Shown: positions 45,406 through 54,344 of the stretch, in pieces
Layout of the letters: each line of letters begins with the position of its first letter
Numbering within the stretch: the stretch's first letter is position 1
Notes under the pieces: generated by a model
Databases searched by the model: none
What the model saw: only the letters and a program-made list of their open reading frames with translations
What the model was told of the DNA's origin: nothing
Translations under genes and position numbers: made by a program
Source of the DNA: Amycolatopsis sp. CA-128772
Lineage (GTDB): Bacteria; Actinomycetota; Actinomycetes; Mycobacteriales; Pseudonocardiaceae
Reading direction: 5' to 3'
DNA length: 64,000 bases
Assembly: GCF_002904295.1 (NCBI RefSeq)
Contig: NZ_PPHG01000073.1
Span: 109,621-173,620, forward strand

Positions 45406-47658
45406 TTACTTGGCGTCGGCCTTCTCGGCGTCGGCAGCCGGCGCGTCACCCTCAGCAGGCTTCGCGTCGTCTTCCTTGACCACGATCAGGCTGATCTTGC
45501 CGCGGTTGTCGATGTCGGCGATCTCGACGCGGAGCTTGTCGCCCACGTTGACCACGTCCTCGACCTTGTTGATCCGCTTGCCGTTGCCCAGCTTGGAGAT
45601 GTGCACCAGGCCGTCCTTGCCCGGCAGCAGCGAGACGAACGCGCCGAACGCGGCCGTCTTCACCACGGTGCCGAGGAAGCGCTCGCCGACCTTGGGCAGC
45701 TGCGGGTTGGCGATGGCGTTGATCAGGTCGATCGCCGCCTCCGCCGACGGGCCGTCGGACGCGCCCACGTAGATCGTGCCGTCGTCCTCGATGGAGATGT
45801 CGGCGCCGGTCTGCTCGGTGATCGAGTTGATCATCTTGCCCTTCGGGCCGATGACCTCGCCGATCTTGTCCACCGGGATCTTCACGCTGGTGACGCGCGG
45901 CGAGTAGGGGCTCATCTCGTCCGGGCTGTCGATCGCCTCGGCGATGACCTCCAGGATGGTGTGGCGAGCGTCCTTCGCCTGCTTCAGCGCGGCCGCGAGG
46001 ACCTCCGACGGGATGCCGTCGAGCTTCGTGTCGAGCTGCAGTGCGGTGATGATGTCCTTGGTGCCGGCGACCTTGAAGTCCATGTCGCCGAGGGCGTCCT
46101 CGGCACCGAGGATGTCGGTGAGCGCCACGTAGCGGGTCTCGCCGTCGACCTCGTCGGAGACCAGGCCCATCGCGATGCCCGCGACCGGCGCCTTCAGCGG
46201 CACGCCGGCGTTGTACAGCGCCATGGTGGACGCGCAGACCGAGCCCATCGAGGTCGAGCCGTTGGAGCCCAGCGCCTCGGAGACCTGGCGGATCGCGTAC
46301 GGGAACTCGTCCCGCTTCGGCAGCACCGGCACCAGGGCGCGCTCGGCGAGCATGCCGTGGCCGATTTCGCGGCGCTTCGGCGAACCGACGCGGCCGGTCT
46401 CGCCGGTGGAGAACGGCGGGAAGTTGTAGTGGTGCATGTAGCGCTTGTGCGTCTCCGGGGACAGCGAGTCGATCTGCTGCTCCAGGCGAAGCATGTTCAG
46501 CGTGGTGACGCCCAGGATCTGGGTTTCGCCGCGCTCGAACAGCGCCGAACCGTGGGCCCGCGGGATCACGGCGACCTCGGCCGCGAGCGACCGGATGTCG
46601 GTGAGGCCACGGCCGTCCATCCGGATCTTCTCCGTGAGGACGCGCTGGCGCATGATCTTCTTCGTCAGGGCCTTGAACGCCCCGCCGATCTCCTTGTCGC
46701 GGCCCTCGAAGGCTTCGCCCTCGCCGAGGCCGACCTTCTCCAGCACGGCGGCCTTGACCTCGTCGGTCGCGGCGTCGCGGTCCTGCTTGCCCGGGATCTG
46801 CAGCGCGCGGGCGAGGTCGTCGGTGGCGATCGCCGCGACGGCGTCGTAGACGTCCTGCTCGTAGGCCAGGAAGACCGGGAACTCACCGGTCGGCTTGGCG
46901 GCGACGTCGGCCAGCTTCTGCTGAGCCTCGCACAGCACCTTGATGAACGGCTTCGCGGCTTCGAGGCCCGCGGCGACCGCGGCCTCGTCCGGCGCCTTGC
47001 CGCCGGCGGCGATCAGGTCGAGCGTGTTCTCGGTGCCCTCGGCCTCGACCATCATGATCGCGACGTCTTCACCGACGATGCGGCCGGCGACGACCATGTT
47101 GAAGGTCGCCTTCTCCAGCTGCGACCAGGTCGGGAACGCGACCCACTGGTCTTCGATCAGCGCGACGCGGACGCCGCCGACCGGGCCGGAGAACGGCAGG
47201 CCGGCGATCTGGGTCGACGCCGAGGCGGCGTTGATGGCCAGCACGTCGTACGGGTCGTCCGGGTTGAGGCTCTGGACGGTGATGACGACCTGGATCTCGT
47301 TGCGGAGACCGTCGGTGAACGACGGGCGCAGCGGCCGGTCGATCAGGCGGCAGGTCAGGATCGCGTCGGTCGACGGGCGGCCCTCGCGGCGGAAGAACGC
47401 GCCCGGGATGCGGCCCGCGGCGTACATGCGCTCTTCGACGTCGACGGTGAGGGGGAAGAAGTCGAAGTGGTCCTTCGGGTGCTTCGACGCGGTCGTCGCC
47501 GAGAGCAGCATGGTTTCTTCGTCGAGGTACGCGACCACGGCGCCGGCGGCCTGCTTGGCCAGGCGGCCCGTCTCGAAGCGGACGGTGCGGGTGCCGAACC
47601 GGCCGTTGTCGATCACGGCTTCGGTCTCGTGCACGGTGACTCCGGTGGAGTCGGTCAT
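45406..47658 (-). CDS. pnp: Polyribonucleotide nucleotidyltransferase
   Basis: 750 aa. Two RNase PH-like domains, a helical middle, a KH domain (IGEVIGPKGKMINSITEQ near 610) and an S1 domain (GERFLGTVVKTAAFGAFVSLLPGKDGLVHIS), then an acidic Ala-rich tail. It degrades RNA phosphorolytically from the 3' end and can make (p)ppGpp-related products in actinomycetes. ATG 47658 has GAGGAG upstream; the open frame further up is not like PNPase. Downstream of rpsO with 232 bp between, the classical rpsO-pnp order. Confidence 0.96.
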   Translation of the reverse strand: MTDSTGVTVHETEAVIDNGRFGTRTVRFETGRLAKQAAGAVVAYLDEETMLLSATTASKHPKDHFDFFPLTVDVEERMYAAGRIPGAFFRREGRPSTDAILTCRLIDRPLRPSFTDGLRNEIQVVITVQSLNPDDPYDVLAINAASASTQIAGLPFSGPVGGVRVALIEDQWVAFPTWSQLEKATFNMVVAGRIVGEDVAIMMVEAEGTENTLDLIAAGGKAPDEAAVAAGLEAAKPFIKVLCEAQQKLADVAAKPTGEFPVFLAYEQDVYDAVAAIATDDLARALQIPGKQDRDAATDEVKAAVLEKVGLGEGEAFEGRDKEIGGAFKALTKKIMRQRVLTEKIRMDGRGLTDIRSLAAEVAVIPRAHGSALFERGETQILGVTTLNMLRLEQQIDSLSPETHKRYMHHYNFPPFSTGETGRVGSPKRREIGHGMLAERALVPVLPKRDEFPYAIRQVSEALGSNGSTSMGSVCASTMALYNAGVPLKAPVAGIAMGLVSDEVDGETRYVALTDILGAEDALGDMDFKVAGTKDIITALQLDTKLDGIPSEVLAAALKQAKDARHTILEVIAEAIDSPDEMSPYSPRVTSVKIPVDKIGEVIGPKGKMINSITEQTGADISIEDDGTIYVGASDGPSAEAAIDLINAIANPQLPKVGERFLGTVVKTAAFGAFVSLLPGKDGLVHISKLGNGKRINKVEDVVNVGDKLRVEIADIDNRGKISLIVVKEDDAKPAEGDAPAADAEKADAK

Positions 47659-47846
47659 GGATGTTTCTCCTCTTTGGTTCCTTCGTACGACGCGAGTCTC
47701 CCACCCTGGGACCCATTTCGCCTGAGGACGCTCGAGGAATGAGGCCGGTCTTCGATCGAAGCCCCCGGGACTCTTCCCGGAAGCCACTACCGAGGACCGG
47801 CGGAGAAGACCCTCGTGCGCGCTCGCGCCGTTCTTTCTTTTTCGGA

Positions 47847-47883
47847 CCGAGGGGGAGCGGCCGTCGTGGCCACTCCCCCTCGG
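47847..47883. terminator. Hairpin between rpsO and pnp
   Basis: CCGAGGGGGAG (47847-47857) pairs with CTCCCCCTCGG (47873-47883) with extra pairing of CGGCC/GGCC within the loop. It lies 7 nt past the rpsO stop. rpsO-pnp hairpins are RNase III or attenuation sites in other bacteria. Confidence 0.6.
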
Positions 47884-47890
47884 GTTCGAG

Positions 47891-48160
47891 CTATCGGCGC
47901 AGGCCGAGGCGCTGGATCAGCGCACGGTAACGCTCGATGTCCACCTTCATCACGTAGTTCAGCAGCCGGCGGCGACGGCCGACCAGCAGCAGGAGCCCGC
48001 GACGCGAGTGGTGGTCGTGCTTGTGAGCCTTGAGGTGCTCGGTGAGGCCGACGATCCGCTTCGTCAGCAGCGCGACCTGGGCCTCGGGGGAACCCGTGTC
48101 CGAGTCGTGCACGCCGTACTCGGCCAGGATCGACTTCTTCTCTTCGGTGGACAGCGCCAC
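47891..48160 (-). CDS. rpsO: Ribosomal protein S15
   Basis: 89 aa, complete: MALSTEEKKSILAEYG opening, HSRRGLLLLVGRRRRLLNYV, ending RYRALIQRLGLRR. It binds 16S rRNA helices 20-22 and starts platform assembly of the 30S subunit. GTG 48160 has GAGGAG at good spacing. Its 5' region may be used for feedback control as in other bacteria, but no structure was worked out here. Confidence 0.97.
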   Translation of the reverse strand: MALSTEEKKSILAEYGVHDSDTGSPEAQVALLTKRIVGLTEHLKAHKHDHHSRRGLLLLVGRRRRLLNYVMKVDIERYRALIQRLGLRR

Positions 48161-48303
48161 TTGTGTTGCTCCTCGAAATGATCAGTGCCGTGCGACCCCG
48201 GGCGTGGATGCACGCCGGGAAGACGGTCACGGCCGCCACGGACTGCAGCCGGACCCGGCCACGACGTTACCATTTGGCTGACGTCCGCCTCTGAGCAGGG
48301 CCT

Positions 48304-48807
48304 TCAGGCGTCGCCCAGCCCGCACGAGCGGGCCACCCGGTACCGGGGACCAGCCGGCGCGCGCTCGCTGGTCATCAGGACCACTTCCGCGGCCCGCCAC
48401 CACCGGCTCGTGAAGCCGGCGAGCTTTCCGGTCCAACGCGCGGCGAGCCCGGGTTCTTCCCGGGAGAACCGCGCGAGCGTCAGGTGCGCCCGGTACGGCC
48501 TCGGTTCGGCGTCGGCGCCCGCGGCGTGCGCGAGCGGCGTCAGCTCCGGTCCGGCGACAGTCAACCACAGCACCCCGGGGAACGTCGCGGCCTTTTCCAG
48601 CCGGACGTCGACGGCCGGGCGCCCGGCCAGCCGTTCGCCCAGCCAGGCGGCGCGAGTCTCGACGTCGTCCGGCCCGTAGTAGGCGAGGGTGACGTGCCGG
48701 CGCTCCGGCGGCTCCCAGCGCAGGCCGTCGTCCGGGGTCCCGACGGCCGCCGTGATCGCCTCGACCACGTCGGCCGGCGGGAGCAGGGCGCTGAACAGGA
48801 CCGGCAT
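48304..48807 (-). CDS. thpR: 2'-5' RNA ligase family 2H phosphoesterase
   Basis: 167 aa with the two HxTx motifs of the 2H superfamily: HVTLAYYG (about 38-45) and HLTLARFS (about 109-116). ThpR proteins are RNA 2',3'-cyclic phosphodiesterases that can also ligate tRNA halves in reverse. ATG 48807 shares its A with the stop of the XRE gene (TGATG), so they are co-translated. Confidence 0.85.
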   Translation of the reverse strand: MPVLFSALLPPADVVEAITAAVGTPDDGLRWEPPERRHVTLAYYGPDDVETRAAWLGERLAGRPAVDVRLEKAATFPGVLWLTVAGPELTPLAHAAGADAEPRPYRAHLTLARFSREEPGLAARWTGKLAGFTSRWWRAAEVVLMTSERAPAGPRYRVARSCGLGDA

Positions 48808-49280
48808 CAGGCGCCGTTGCCCGCCCGGCGGAGCAGGTCGGCGATGGCCGGGAACTCGTCGTCGAGGCGCTTGGCGGCCTCGCCGAGGTCTTCGTCCTCG
48901 GCCAGGTCGCGCAGGTAGGCGAGGACCTTCTGGTCTTCGTTGACCACCGGGATGTTGTCGCGGCCGACGGTGGGGCGGGAGTCGCGGACGTCCTCCATCG
49001 CGGCCAGCATCGCCTCGCGGTTGCCCGCGGCGACCTCGGGCACGAGGATCTTGCGCTCGAGCATGATCATCCTGGCCAGCACGACCGGGTTGCCGATCTT
49101 CGCCCGCCGCCCGCTCATCACCTGGCTGAGCATGGGGGCGCTGATCCCGAGGACTTCGGCCAGGAACGCCTGCGAAACGTCGAACGCGACGACGAGCCGG
49201 CGCACGCGGTCGCCGAGCGGCTCCCCGTACCACTCGCGCTGCAACGCGATGTTCCGCTGGACGATCTTGTGGTCCTCCAC
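48807..49280 (-). CDS. XRE-family helix-turn-helix regulator
   Basis: 157 aa. SQAFLAEVLGISAPMLSQVMSGRRAKIGNP (36-65) is a Cro/C1 helix-turn-helix; the C-terminal half is acidic and helical (EDQKVLAYLRDLAEDEDLGEAAKRLDDEF). Similar proteins are widespread in actinomycetes; target unknown. GTG 49280. Coupled to the phosphoesterase gene; no partner toxin seen. Confidence 0.78.
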   Translation of the reverse strand: MEDHKIVQRNIALQREWYGEPLGDRVRRLVVAFDVSQAFLAEVLGISAPMLSQVMSGRRAKIGNPVVLARMIMLERKILVPEVAAGNREAMLAAMEDVRDSRPTVGRDNIPVVNEDQKVLAYLRDLAEDEDLGEAAKRLDDEFPAIADLLRRAGNGA

Positions 49281-49377
49281 CAGTTCCGCTCCCCTAAACC
49301 TTCACGCGCACACCGTCCGTGAGCATCTTGCCATCGCGGTCACGTGCGTGGACGCGGAATCCCCTATTCGTCCCCGG

Positions 49378-50346
49378 TCAGGCGTCCGGGGGCACCTCCA
49401 GTGCCTTTCTCGTCTCCACCACGTCGTCGTCGATCTGCGCGACGAGCCCGGCCGAGTCGGCGAACCGCACCTGGTCGCGCAGCCGCGTCACGAAGTCGAT
49501 GGCCACGTGCTGGCCGTAGAAGTCCTCGTCGACGTCGAGGACGAAGGCCTCGACGGTCCGTTCGCGCCCCGAGAACGTCGGGTTGGTGCCCACCGAGACC
49601 GCGGCGCGCAGCCGGCGCCGGGGGTCGGCCGACCGGGTGAACCACGCGCTGTAGACGCCGTCGGCCGGGACGGCGGCGAAACGCGGGGTCGACAGGTTGG
49701 CCGTCGGGTAGCCGAGCTCGTGGCCCCGGCCGTCGCCGCGGACGACGATGCCTTCCAGCCGGTGCGGGCGGCCGAGGGCCTCGGCGGCGGCGACCACGTC
49801 ACCGGCGTCGATGCACGACCGGACGTAGGTGCTGGAGAAGGTGATGGCCGACTGGTCCTCTTCGGACAGTTCCTTGCCCTGCAGCTCGGCGCCGAACGCG
49901 GCGAAGCCGAACCGGCGGCCGAGGGTGCGCAGCAGCTCGACGTCGCCGGCCGCCTTGGCGCCGAAGGTGAAGTTGTCGCCGACGATCACCGCGGCCGCGT
50001 GCAGCCGGTCGACCAGCACCTCGTGCACGAACTCCTCCGGCAGCAGCCGGGACAGCTCCAGGGTGAACGGCAGCACGCAGAAGACGTCGACGCCGAGGCT
50101 TTCGACGATCTCGGCCTTCCGCCGCAACGTCGTCAGCTGCGCCGGGTGGCTGCCCGGGCGCAGCACCTCGGACGGGTGCGGGTCGAACGTCAGCATGACG
50201 CTCGGCAGGCCGCGCTCGGCCGCCGCCGCCACCGTCCGGCTGATCAGCTCCTGGTGCCCGCGGTGGACACCGTCGAACACGCCGATGGTGACCACGCACC
50301 GGCCCCAGCTGCCGGGGAGGTCCCCCAGTCCACGCCACCGCAGCAC
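49378..50346 (-). CDS. ribF: Bifunctional riboflavin kinase/FAD synthetase
   Basis: 322 aa. FAD synthetase half: TIGVFDGVHRGHQELI (nucleotidyltransferase HxGH) and TFSSTYVRSCI; kinase half: GRGHELGYPTANLSTP and VGTNPTFSGRERTVEAFVLDVDEDFYG. It makes FMN and FAD. GTG 50346; 27 nt after the truB stop, in the classical truB-ribF order. Confidence 0.95.
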   Translation of the reverse strand: MLRWRGLGDLPGSWGRCVVTIGVFDGVHRGHQELISRTVAAAAERGLPSVMLTFDPHPSEVLRPGSHPAQLTTLRRKAEIVESLGVDVFCVLPFTLELSRLLPEEFVHEVLVDRLHAAAVIVGDNFTFGAKAAGDVELLRTLGRRFGFAAFGAELQGKELSEEDQSAITFSSTYVRSCIDAGDVVAAAEALGRPHRLEGIVVRGDGRGHELGYPTANLSTPRFAAVPADGVYSAWFTRSADPRRRLRAAVSVGTNPTFSGRERTVEAFVLDVDEDFYGQHVAIDFVTRLRDQVRFADSAGLVAQIDDDVVETRKALEVPPDA

Positions 50347-50373
50347 GTCACACTCCCGTCTCTCGAGCCCACC

Positions 50374-51279
50374 CTAGGCGGGCAGCAACACGACAACCGC
50401 GCGGGACACGCCCTGTTCGTCGGCGGCCAGGGCGAGCACCCGGCCGTCGGGGCCGAAGAGCCCGTAGGTGCCTTCGATGCCCGCCGCCGGGATGCGCTGG
50501 CCGTGGCGGACCGCCTTCGCCGTGGCGGCGTCGAGATCGCGGCGCGGGAACGCGGCGGCGACGGCGGCGTCGAGGTCGAGGCTCAGTTCGGGCTGCTCTT
50601 CGAGCTGGTCGAGGGTCTTCGCCTTGGCCAGGGTGAAGGGGCCGACCGTGGTGCGCCGGAGCGCCTGCAGGTGGCCGCCGACGCCGAGGTCCGCGCCGAG
50701 GTCGCGGGCCAGCGCGCGGACGTAGGTGCCGGAGGAGCACTCGACGACGGCGTCTACCTCCACGTGGTCCTCCTCGTGCCGGATGCCGAGGACGTCGAAG
50801 CGGTAGACGGTGACCGGGCGGGCCGGGATGACGACGTCTTCGCCGGCGCGGACGCGGGCGTAGGCGCGCTTGCCGTCGATCTTGACCGCGCTGACCGCGC
50901 TGGGGACCTGCTGGATGTCGCCGGTGAGCTTTTCGACCCCGTTCGCGATGTCTTCGTCGGTGATGTTTTTTGTCTCGGCTCGGCTCAGGACTTCGCCTTC
51001 GGCGTCATCGGTGGTGGTGCTGCTGCCGAGGCTGAGGGTGGCCAGGTAGGTCTTGCGGTCCAGGGCGAGGTGGCCGAGCAGCTTGGTGGCGCGTTCGATG
51101 CCGAGCACGAGCACGCCGGTGGCCATCGGGTCGAGCGTGCCGGCGTGCCCGACCTTGCGGGTCCCCATGATCCGCCGGGCGCGCGCGACGACGTCGTGGG
51201 AGGTCATCCCGGCGGGCTTGTCGACGATGAGCAGGCCGGGAGGCGGGGCGGGACGGCGGGGCGGTTTCGGGCTCGACAC
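50374..51279 (-). CDS. truB: tRNA pseudouridine-55 synthase
   Basis: 301 aa. LLIVDKPAGMTSHDVVARARR, the catalytic KVGHAGTLDPMATGVLVLGIERATK (Asp in GTLDP) and CSSGTYVRALARDLG are all present; a PUA-like C-terminal domain follows (FGPDGRVLALA). It modifies U55 in the T-loop of tRNA. GTG 51279. Upstream lies a 30-bp tandem repeat. Confidence 0.95.
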   Translation of the reverse strand: MSSPKPPRRPAPPPGLLIVDKPAGMTSHDVVARARRIMGTRKVGHAGTLDPMATGVLVLGIERATKLLGHLALDRKTYLATLSLGSSTTTDDAEGEVLSRAETKNITDEDIANGVEKLTGDIQQVPSAVSAVKIDGKRAYARVRAGEDVVIPARPVTVYRFDVLGIRHEEDHVEVDAVVECSSGTYVRALARDLGADLGVGGHLQALRRTTVGPFTLAKAKTLDQLEEQPELSLDLDAAVAAAFPRRDLDAATAKAVRHGQRIPAAGIEGTYGLFGPDGRVLALAADEQGVSRAVVVLLPA

Positions 51280-51330
51280 GCGGCAACCCTACTGGCCGGC
51301 TGTCGCGGATCGATCAGGCCGCCGGGTGCG

Positions 51331-51440
51331 CCCCCAATGTGGCGTTGGTTGCGTCCAGCGCCCCCAATGTGGCGTTCGGTGCGTCCAGCGCCCCCAATGT
51401 GGCGTTCGGTGCGTCCAACGCACCCAACGCCACATTGGGG
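51331..51440. repeat. Three 30-bp tandem repeats with an inverted copy
   Basis: Units at 51331-51360, 51361-51390 and 51391-51420 begin CCCCCAATGTGGCGTT; then AACGCCACATTGGGG (51426-51440) is the inverse of CCCCAATGTGGCGTT in the third unit (51392-51406), giving a 15-bp stem. It lies between the MFS stop (51449) and truB and may terminate the MFS transcript. Confidence 0.88.
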
Positions 51441-51448
51441 TGCTTGGG

Positions 51449-52816
51449 TCAGGCCGCCACGATCGGTGTCTCGGGCAGGGCCGCGTCCCAGCGGCGGCGG
51501 GTGATGCGGACCGGCAGCTCCTCGCCGCGGGCCTCGGCCAGGAACAGGTGCGTCCGGGTCCGGCGCCACCACACCAGCAGCCGGAACGTGCCGAACGCCA
51601 GCACCGCGACCAGGGCCAGCAGCGACACCCGGAAGTTGCTGCCGGTCAGCTGCAGCAGCACGCCGACCGCGAGCGCGGCGATCGTCGTCGCCACGAAGCC
51701 GCCGACGTTGACCACGCCGGTCGCCGTGCCCACCCGGCTGAGCGGGTTGTAGTCGCGGGCGAGGGCGAAGCCGATCATCGACGCCGGACCGCCCAGGGCG
51801 AGGAAGGCGAACGCGGGCACCAGTACCGGCAGCGGCACCTGGCCCGGCCAGCCCAGCAGCACCGCCCAGACCACCGCGGCCCCGCCGATGTAGCCGCCGA
51901 CCAGCGGCATCCGCAGCGACGGGCGGCGGCCGATCAGGCCACCGAGCGCCGGGCCGCCCGCCATCGACCCGAAGACGAACACCGTCAGCATCGCGCTCGC
52001 CGTCGCCTTCGACTGCCCTTGGCCCTGCACCAGCCACGGGACGCCCCAGAGCAGCGTCAGCGCGTTCGGCGCGAACATCGTGCTGAAGTGGACCCAGAAG
52101 GCCAGGCGCGTCCCCGGCGTCCGCCAGGCCTCGGCGACCTGGCCGGCGAGCTCGCGCGGGCGGACGGCTTCGCGGACCGGCGGCTGTTCGCCGGCCGGGA
52201 CGTCGCGGACCCGCAACGTCACCACGACGGTGTAGAGGACGGTGATGGCGCCGACGGCGAGGAAGGTCGGGGTCCAGCCGGCGCTGTCGAGCACCAGGGC
52301 CAGCGGGACGGTCGCGGCGAGGTTGCCGATGTAGCCGACGGCGGCCGTGAACGACGTCAGCAGGGCGTACTGGCGGCCCGGGAAGTGGGCCGCGACCAGG
52401 CGCAGGACGCTGACGAAGGTGAGCGCGTCGCCGAGGCCGAGGACGGCGCGGGCGAGCAGGCCGAGGCCGTAGGAGTGCGCGACGCCGAGCAGGAGCTGGC
52501 CGGCGCCGAGGACCAGCACGGCGACGGTGAGGACGCGGCGGGGACCGTAGCGGTCGACCAGGACCCCGGTCGGGATCTGCATCGCGGCGTACACGCCGAC
52601 CTGCAGGACGGTGAAGGTGCCGAGCGCGGCCGCGCCGACGCCGAAGCGCTCGGCGGCCTGCAGCCCGGCGACGCCGAAGGACGTCCGGTGGAAGACGGCG
52701 AGGAGGTAGACGGTGACGGCGGCGAGCCAGATCAGCCAGGACCGGGCGGTGGCACGGCCGGTGGCGGGCACGGGTTCCTCCAGGGGTTCGGCGATTCTCG
52801 GGCGCAGGACGCCCAC
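51449..52816 (-). CDS. MFS transporter
   Basis: 455 aa from GTG 52816 (start uncertain; the frame is open to ATG 52888 and has ATG 52861). Twelve membrane segments; the motif A-like GVLVDRYGPRRVLTVAVLVLG between TM2 and TM3 is clear. A central loop of about 35 residues (DVPAGEQPPVREAVRPRELAGQV) and a basic C-terminus are typical. Substrate unknown; sugar or drug exporters are possible. Upstream sequence has TACAAG-like A/T-rich sequence that could be the promoter. Confidence 0.82.
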   Translation of the reverse strand: MGVLRPRIAEPLEEPVPATGRATARSWLIWLAAVTVYLLAVFHRTSFGVAGLQAAERFGVGAAALGTFTVLQVGVYAAMQIPTGVLVDRYGPRRVLTVAVLVLGAGQLLLGVAHSYGLGLLARAVLGLGDALTFVSVLRLVAAHFPGRQYALLTSFTAAVGYIGNLAATVPLALVLDSAGWTPTFLAVGAITVLYTVVVTLRVRDVPAGEQPPVREAVRPRELAGQVAEAWRTPGTRLAFWVHFSTMFAPNALTLLWGVPWLVQGQGQSKATASAMLTVFVFGSMAGGPALGGLIGRRPSLRMPLVGGYIGGAAVVWAVLLGWPGQVPLPVLVPAFAFLALGGPASMIGFALARDYNPLSRVGTATGVVNVGGFVATTIAALAVGVLLQLTGSNFRVSLLALVAVLAFGTFRLLVWWRRTRTHLFLAEARGEELPVRITRRRWDAALPETPIVAA

Positions 52817-52942
52817 GCTGCCGTCCCTGCTACTTGTATCGCCTAAGCAACCAAGAACCATAGCCGCGAGACGGGTGGTTTTGCCCACAGGTAACGGGCA
52901 TCACCCGTGCTCAGCGGGGTCACACGCGTGTCCGGAGGGGCA

Positions 52943-54265
52943 TCACACCGGGCGGGTGGCGCCGGTCACCGCCCAGTGGCCCGAGCGCCAGCGGACCAGG
53001 ACCGCGGCCAGGCGGAGGACCATGAACAGGGACAGGCCGGTCCAGATGCCCGTGAGGCCCCAGCCGAAGCCGAGGGACGCCCAGATCAGCGGGAGGAAGC
53101 CCAGGGCCGCGCTGCCGAGGGTCGCGTTGCGGAGGAAGGCCGCGTCGCCCGCGCCGAGCAGGACGCCGTCCAGGGCGAAGACCACCCCCGCGATCGGCTG
53201 CAGGGCCACGAAGAACCACCACGCGTGCGGGATCTCCGCCAGCACGCCCGGGTCGGACGTGAACGCGTGCGGCAGCACCCACGACAGCGCCGCGAACAGC
53301 ACGCCCAGGAAGCACCCCATCAGCAGGCCGTACCCGGTGATCTGCGCCGCGACCCCGCGCGCCTGCCGCGCCGAATTCGCCCCCAGGGCGGCCCCGACCA
53401 GGGACTGCGCGGCGATCGCCACCGAGTCGAGCACCAGCGCGAGGAACGTCCACAGCTGCAGCACCACCTGGTGTGCGCCGACCGCCTCGGTCGACGTCCG
53501 GGCCGCGACGGCCGCTGCCGAGACGAAGCACGCCTGGAACGCCAGGCTGCGCAGCACCAGGTCGCGGCCGAGGCCGAGCTGGGCGCGCATCACCGTGAAG
53601 TCCGGCCGGAGGCCGACCTTCTCCCGGGCCAGCGCCGCGAAGAACAGCGACGCCGAGATCACCTGCGCGACGACGTTCGCGATCGCCGAGCCCTCCAGGC
53701 CCAGCCCGGCCCCGTAGACGAGGACCGGGCACAGCACGGCCGAGATCCCGTTGCCCGCCAGCACGTACCGCAACGGCTTCGCGGCGTCCTGCACCCCGCG
53801 CATCCAGCCGTTGCCGGCCATGGTGACCAGGATCAGCGGCGCCCCGAACAGCGCGATCCGCAGCCACGACACGGCGGCCGACGCGATCTCGTCACTGCCC
53901 GAAAGCACCCGCGCGATCGGCCAGGCCAGCAGCTGCCCCGCGGCCAGCACGACGAGCCCGACGAAAACAGCCAGCCAGGTCGCCTGCACGCCTTCCCGGA
54001 CGGCGTCGGCCCGGCGGCCGGCGCCGTGCAGCCGCGCGGTGCGGGAGGTCGTGCCGTAGGACAGGAACGTCAGCTGGCTCGAAACCTGCGCCAGCACGAC
54101 CCCGCCGAGCGCGAGCCCGGCCAGCGACAACGCGTCGAGGTGACCGACCACGGCGGTGTCGACCAGCACGTACAGCGGCTCGGCGGCCAGCACCCCCAGC
54201 GCGGGCACGGCCAGCCCGAGCACGCGCTTCGCCGGAACCCGCTCGGTCTCCTCCACATTCACCAC
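52943..54265 (-). CDS. MATE-family efflux protein (DinF type)
   Basis: 440 aa, 12 membrane segments. AVPALGVLAAEPLYVLVDTAVVGHL is the MATE TM1 with the conserved Asp; GAHQVVLQLWTFLALVLDSVAIAAQSLVGAALGA is the second-half repeat. DinF-type MATE genes lie beside nrnA in mycobacteria, as here. GTG 54265 stands 7 nt after TAGAGT. Na+ or H+-driven drug/metabolite efflux is expected. Confidence 0.9.
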   Translation of the reverse strand: MVNVEETERVPAKRVLGLAVPALGVLAAEPLYVLVDTAVVGHLDALSLAGLALGGVVLAQVSSQLTFLSYGTTSRTARLHGAGRRADAVREGVQATWLAVFVGLVVLAAGQLLAWPIARVLSGSDEIASAAVSWLRIALFGAPLILVTMAGNGWMRGVQDAAKPLRYVLAGNGISAVLCPVLVYGAGLGLEGSAIANVVAQVISASLFFAALAREKVGLRPDFTVMRAQLGLGRDLVLRSLAFQACFVSAAAVAARTSTEAVGAHQVVLQLWTFLALVLDSVAIAAQSLVGAALGANSARQARGVAAQITGYGLLMGCFLGVLFAALSWVLPHAFTSDPGVLAEIPHAWWFFVALQPIAGVVFALDGVLLGAGDAAFLRNATLGSAALGFLPLIWASLGFGWGLTGIWTGLSLFMVLRLAAVLVRWRSGHWAVTGATRPV

Positions 54266-54272
54266 GAACCGG

Positions 54273-54278
54273 ACTCTA
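54273..54278 (-). promoter_or_regulatory. -10 box of leaderless MATE gene
   Basis: TAGAGT on the minus strand, 7 nt before GTG 54265. It suggests independent transcription from nrnA 79 bp upstream. Confidence 0.5.
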
Positions 54279-54344
54279 ACCGCCCCCACCGACCGTCCTG
54301 ACCGGCGGGAACCCGGGAACTTTCCACCCCCGCCGTCCGACGCC

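Noticed and set aside
44350..47742. 1130-codon open frame on the plus strand opposite the M16 peptidase and pnp
   Set aside because: Arg/Val/Asp/His-rich mirror of high-GC coding sequence, no domains; the minus strand carries two unmistakable conserved genes.
48940..51504. 854-codon plus-strand frame opposite ribF and truB
   Set aside because: Antisense shadow; ribF and truB are complete on the other strand.
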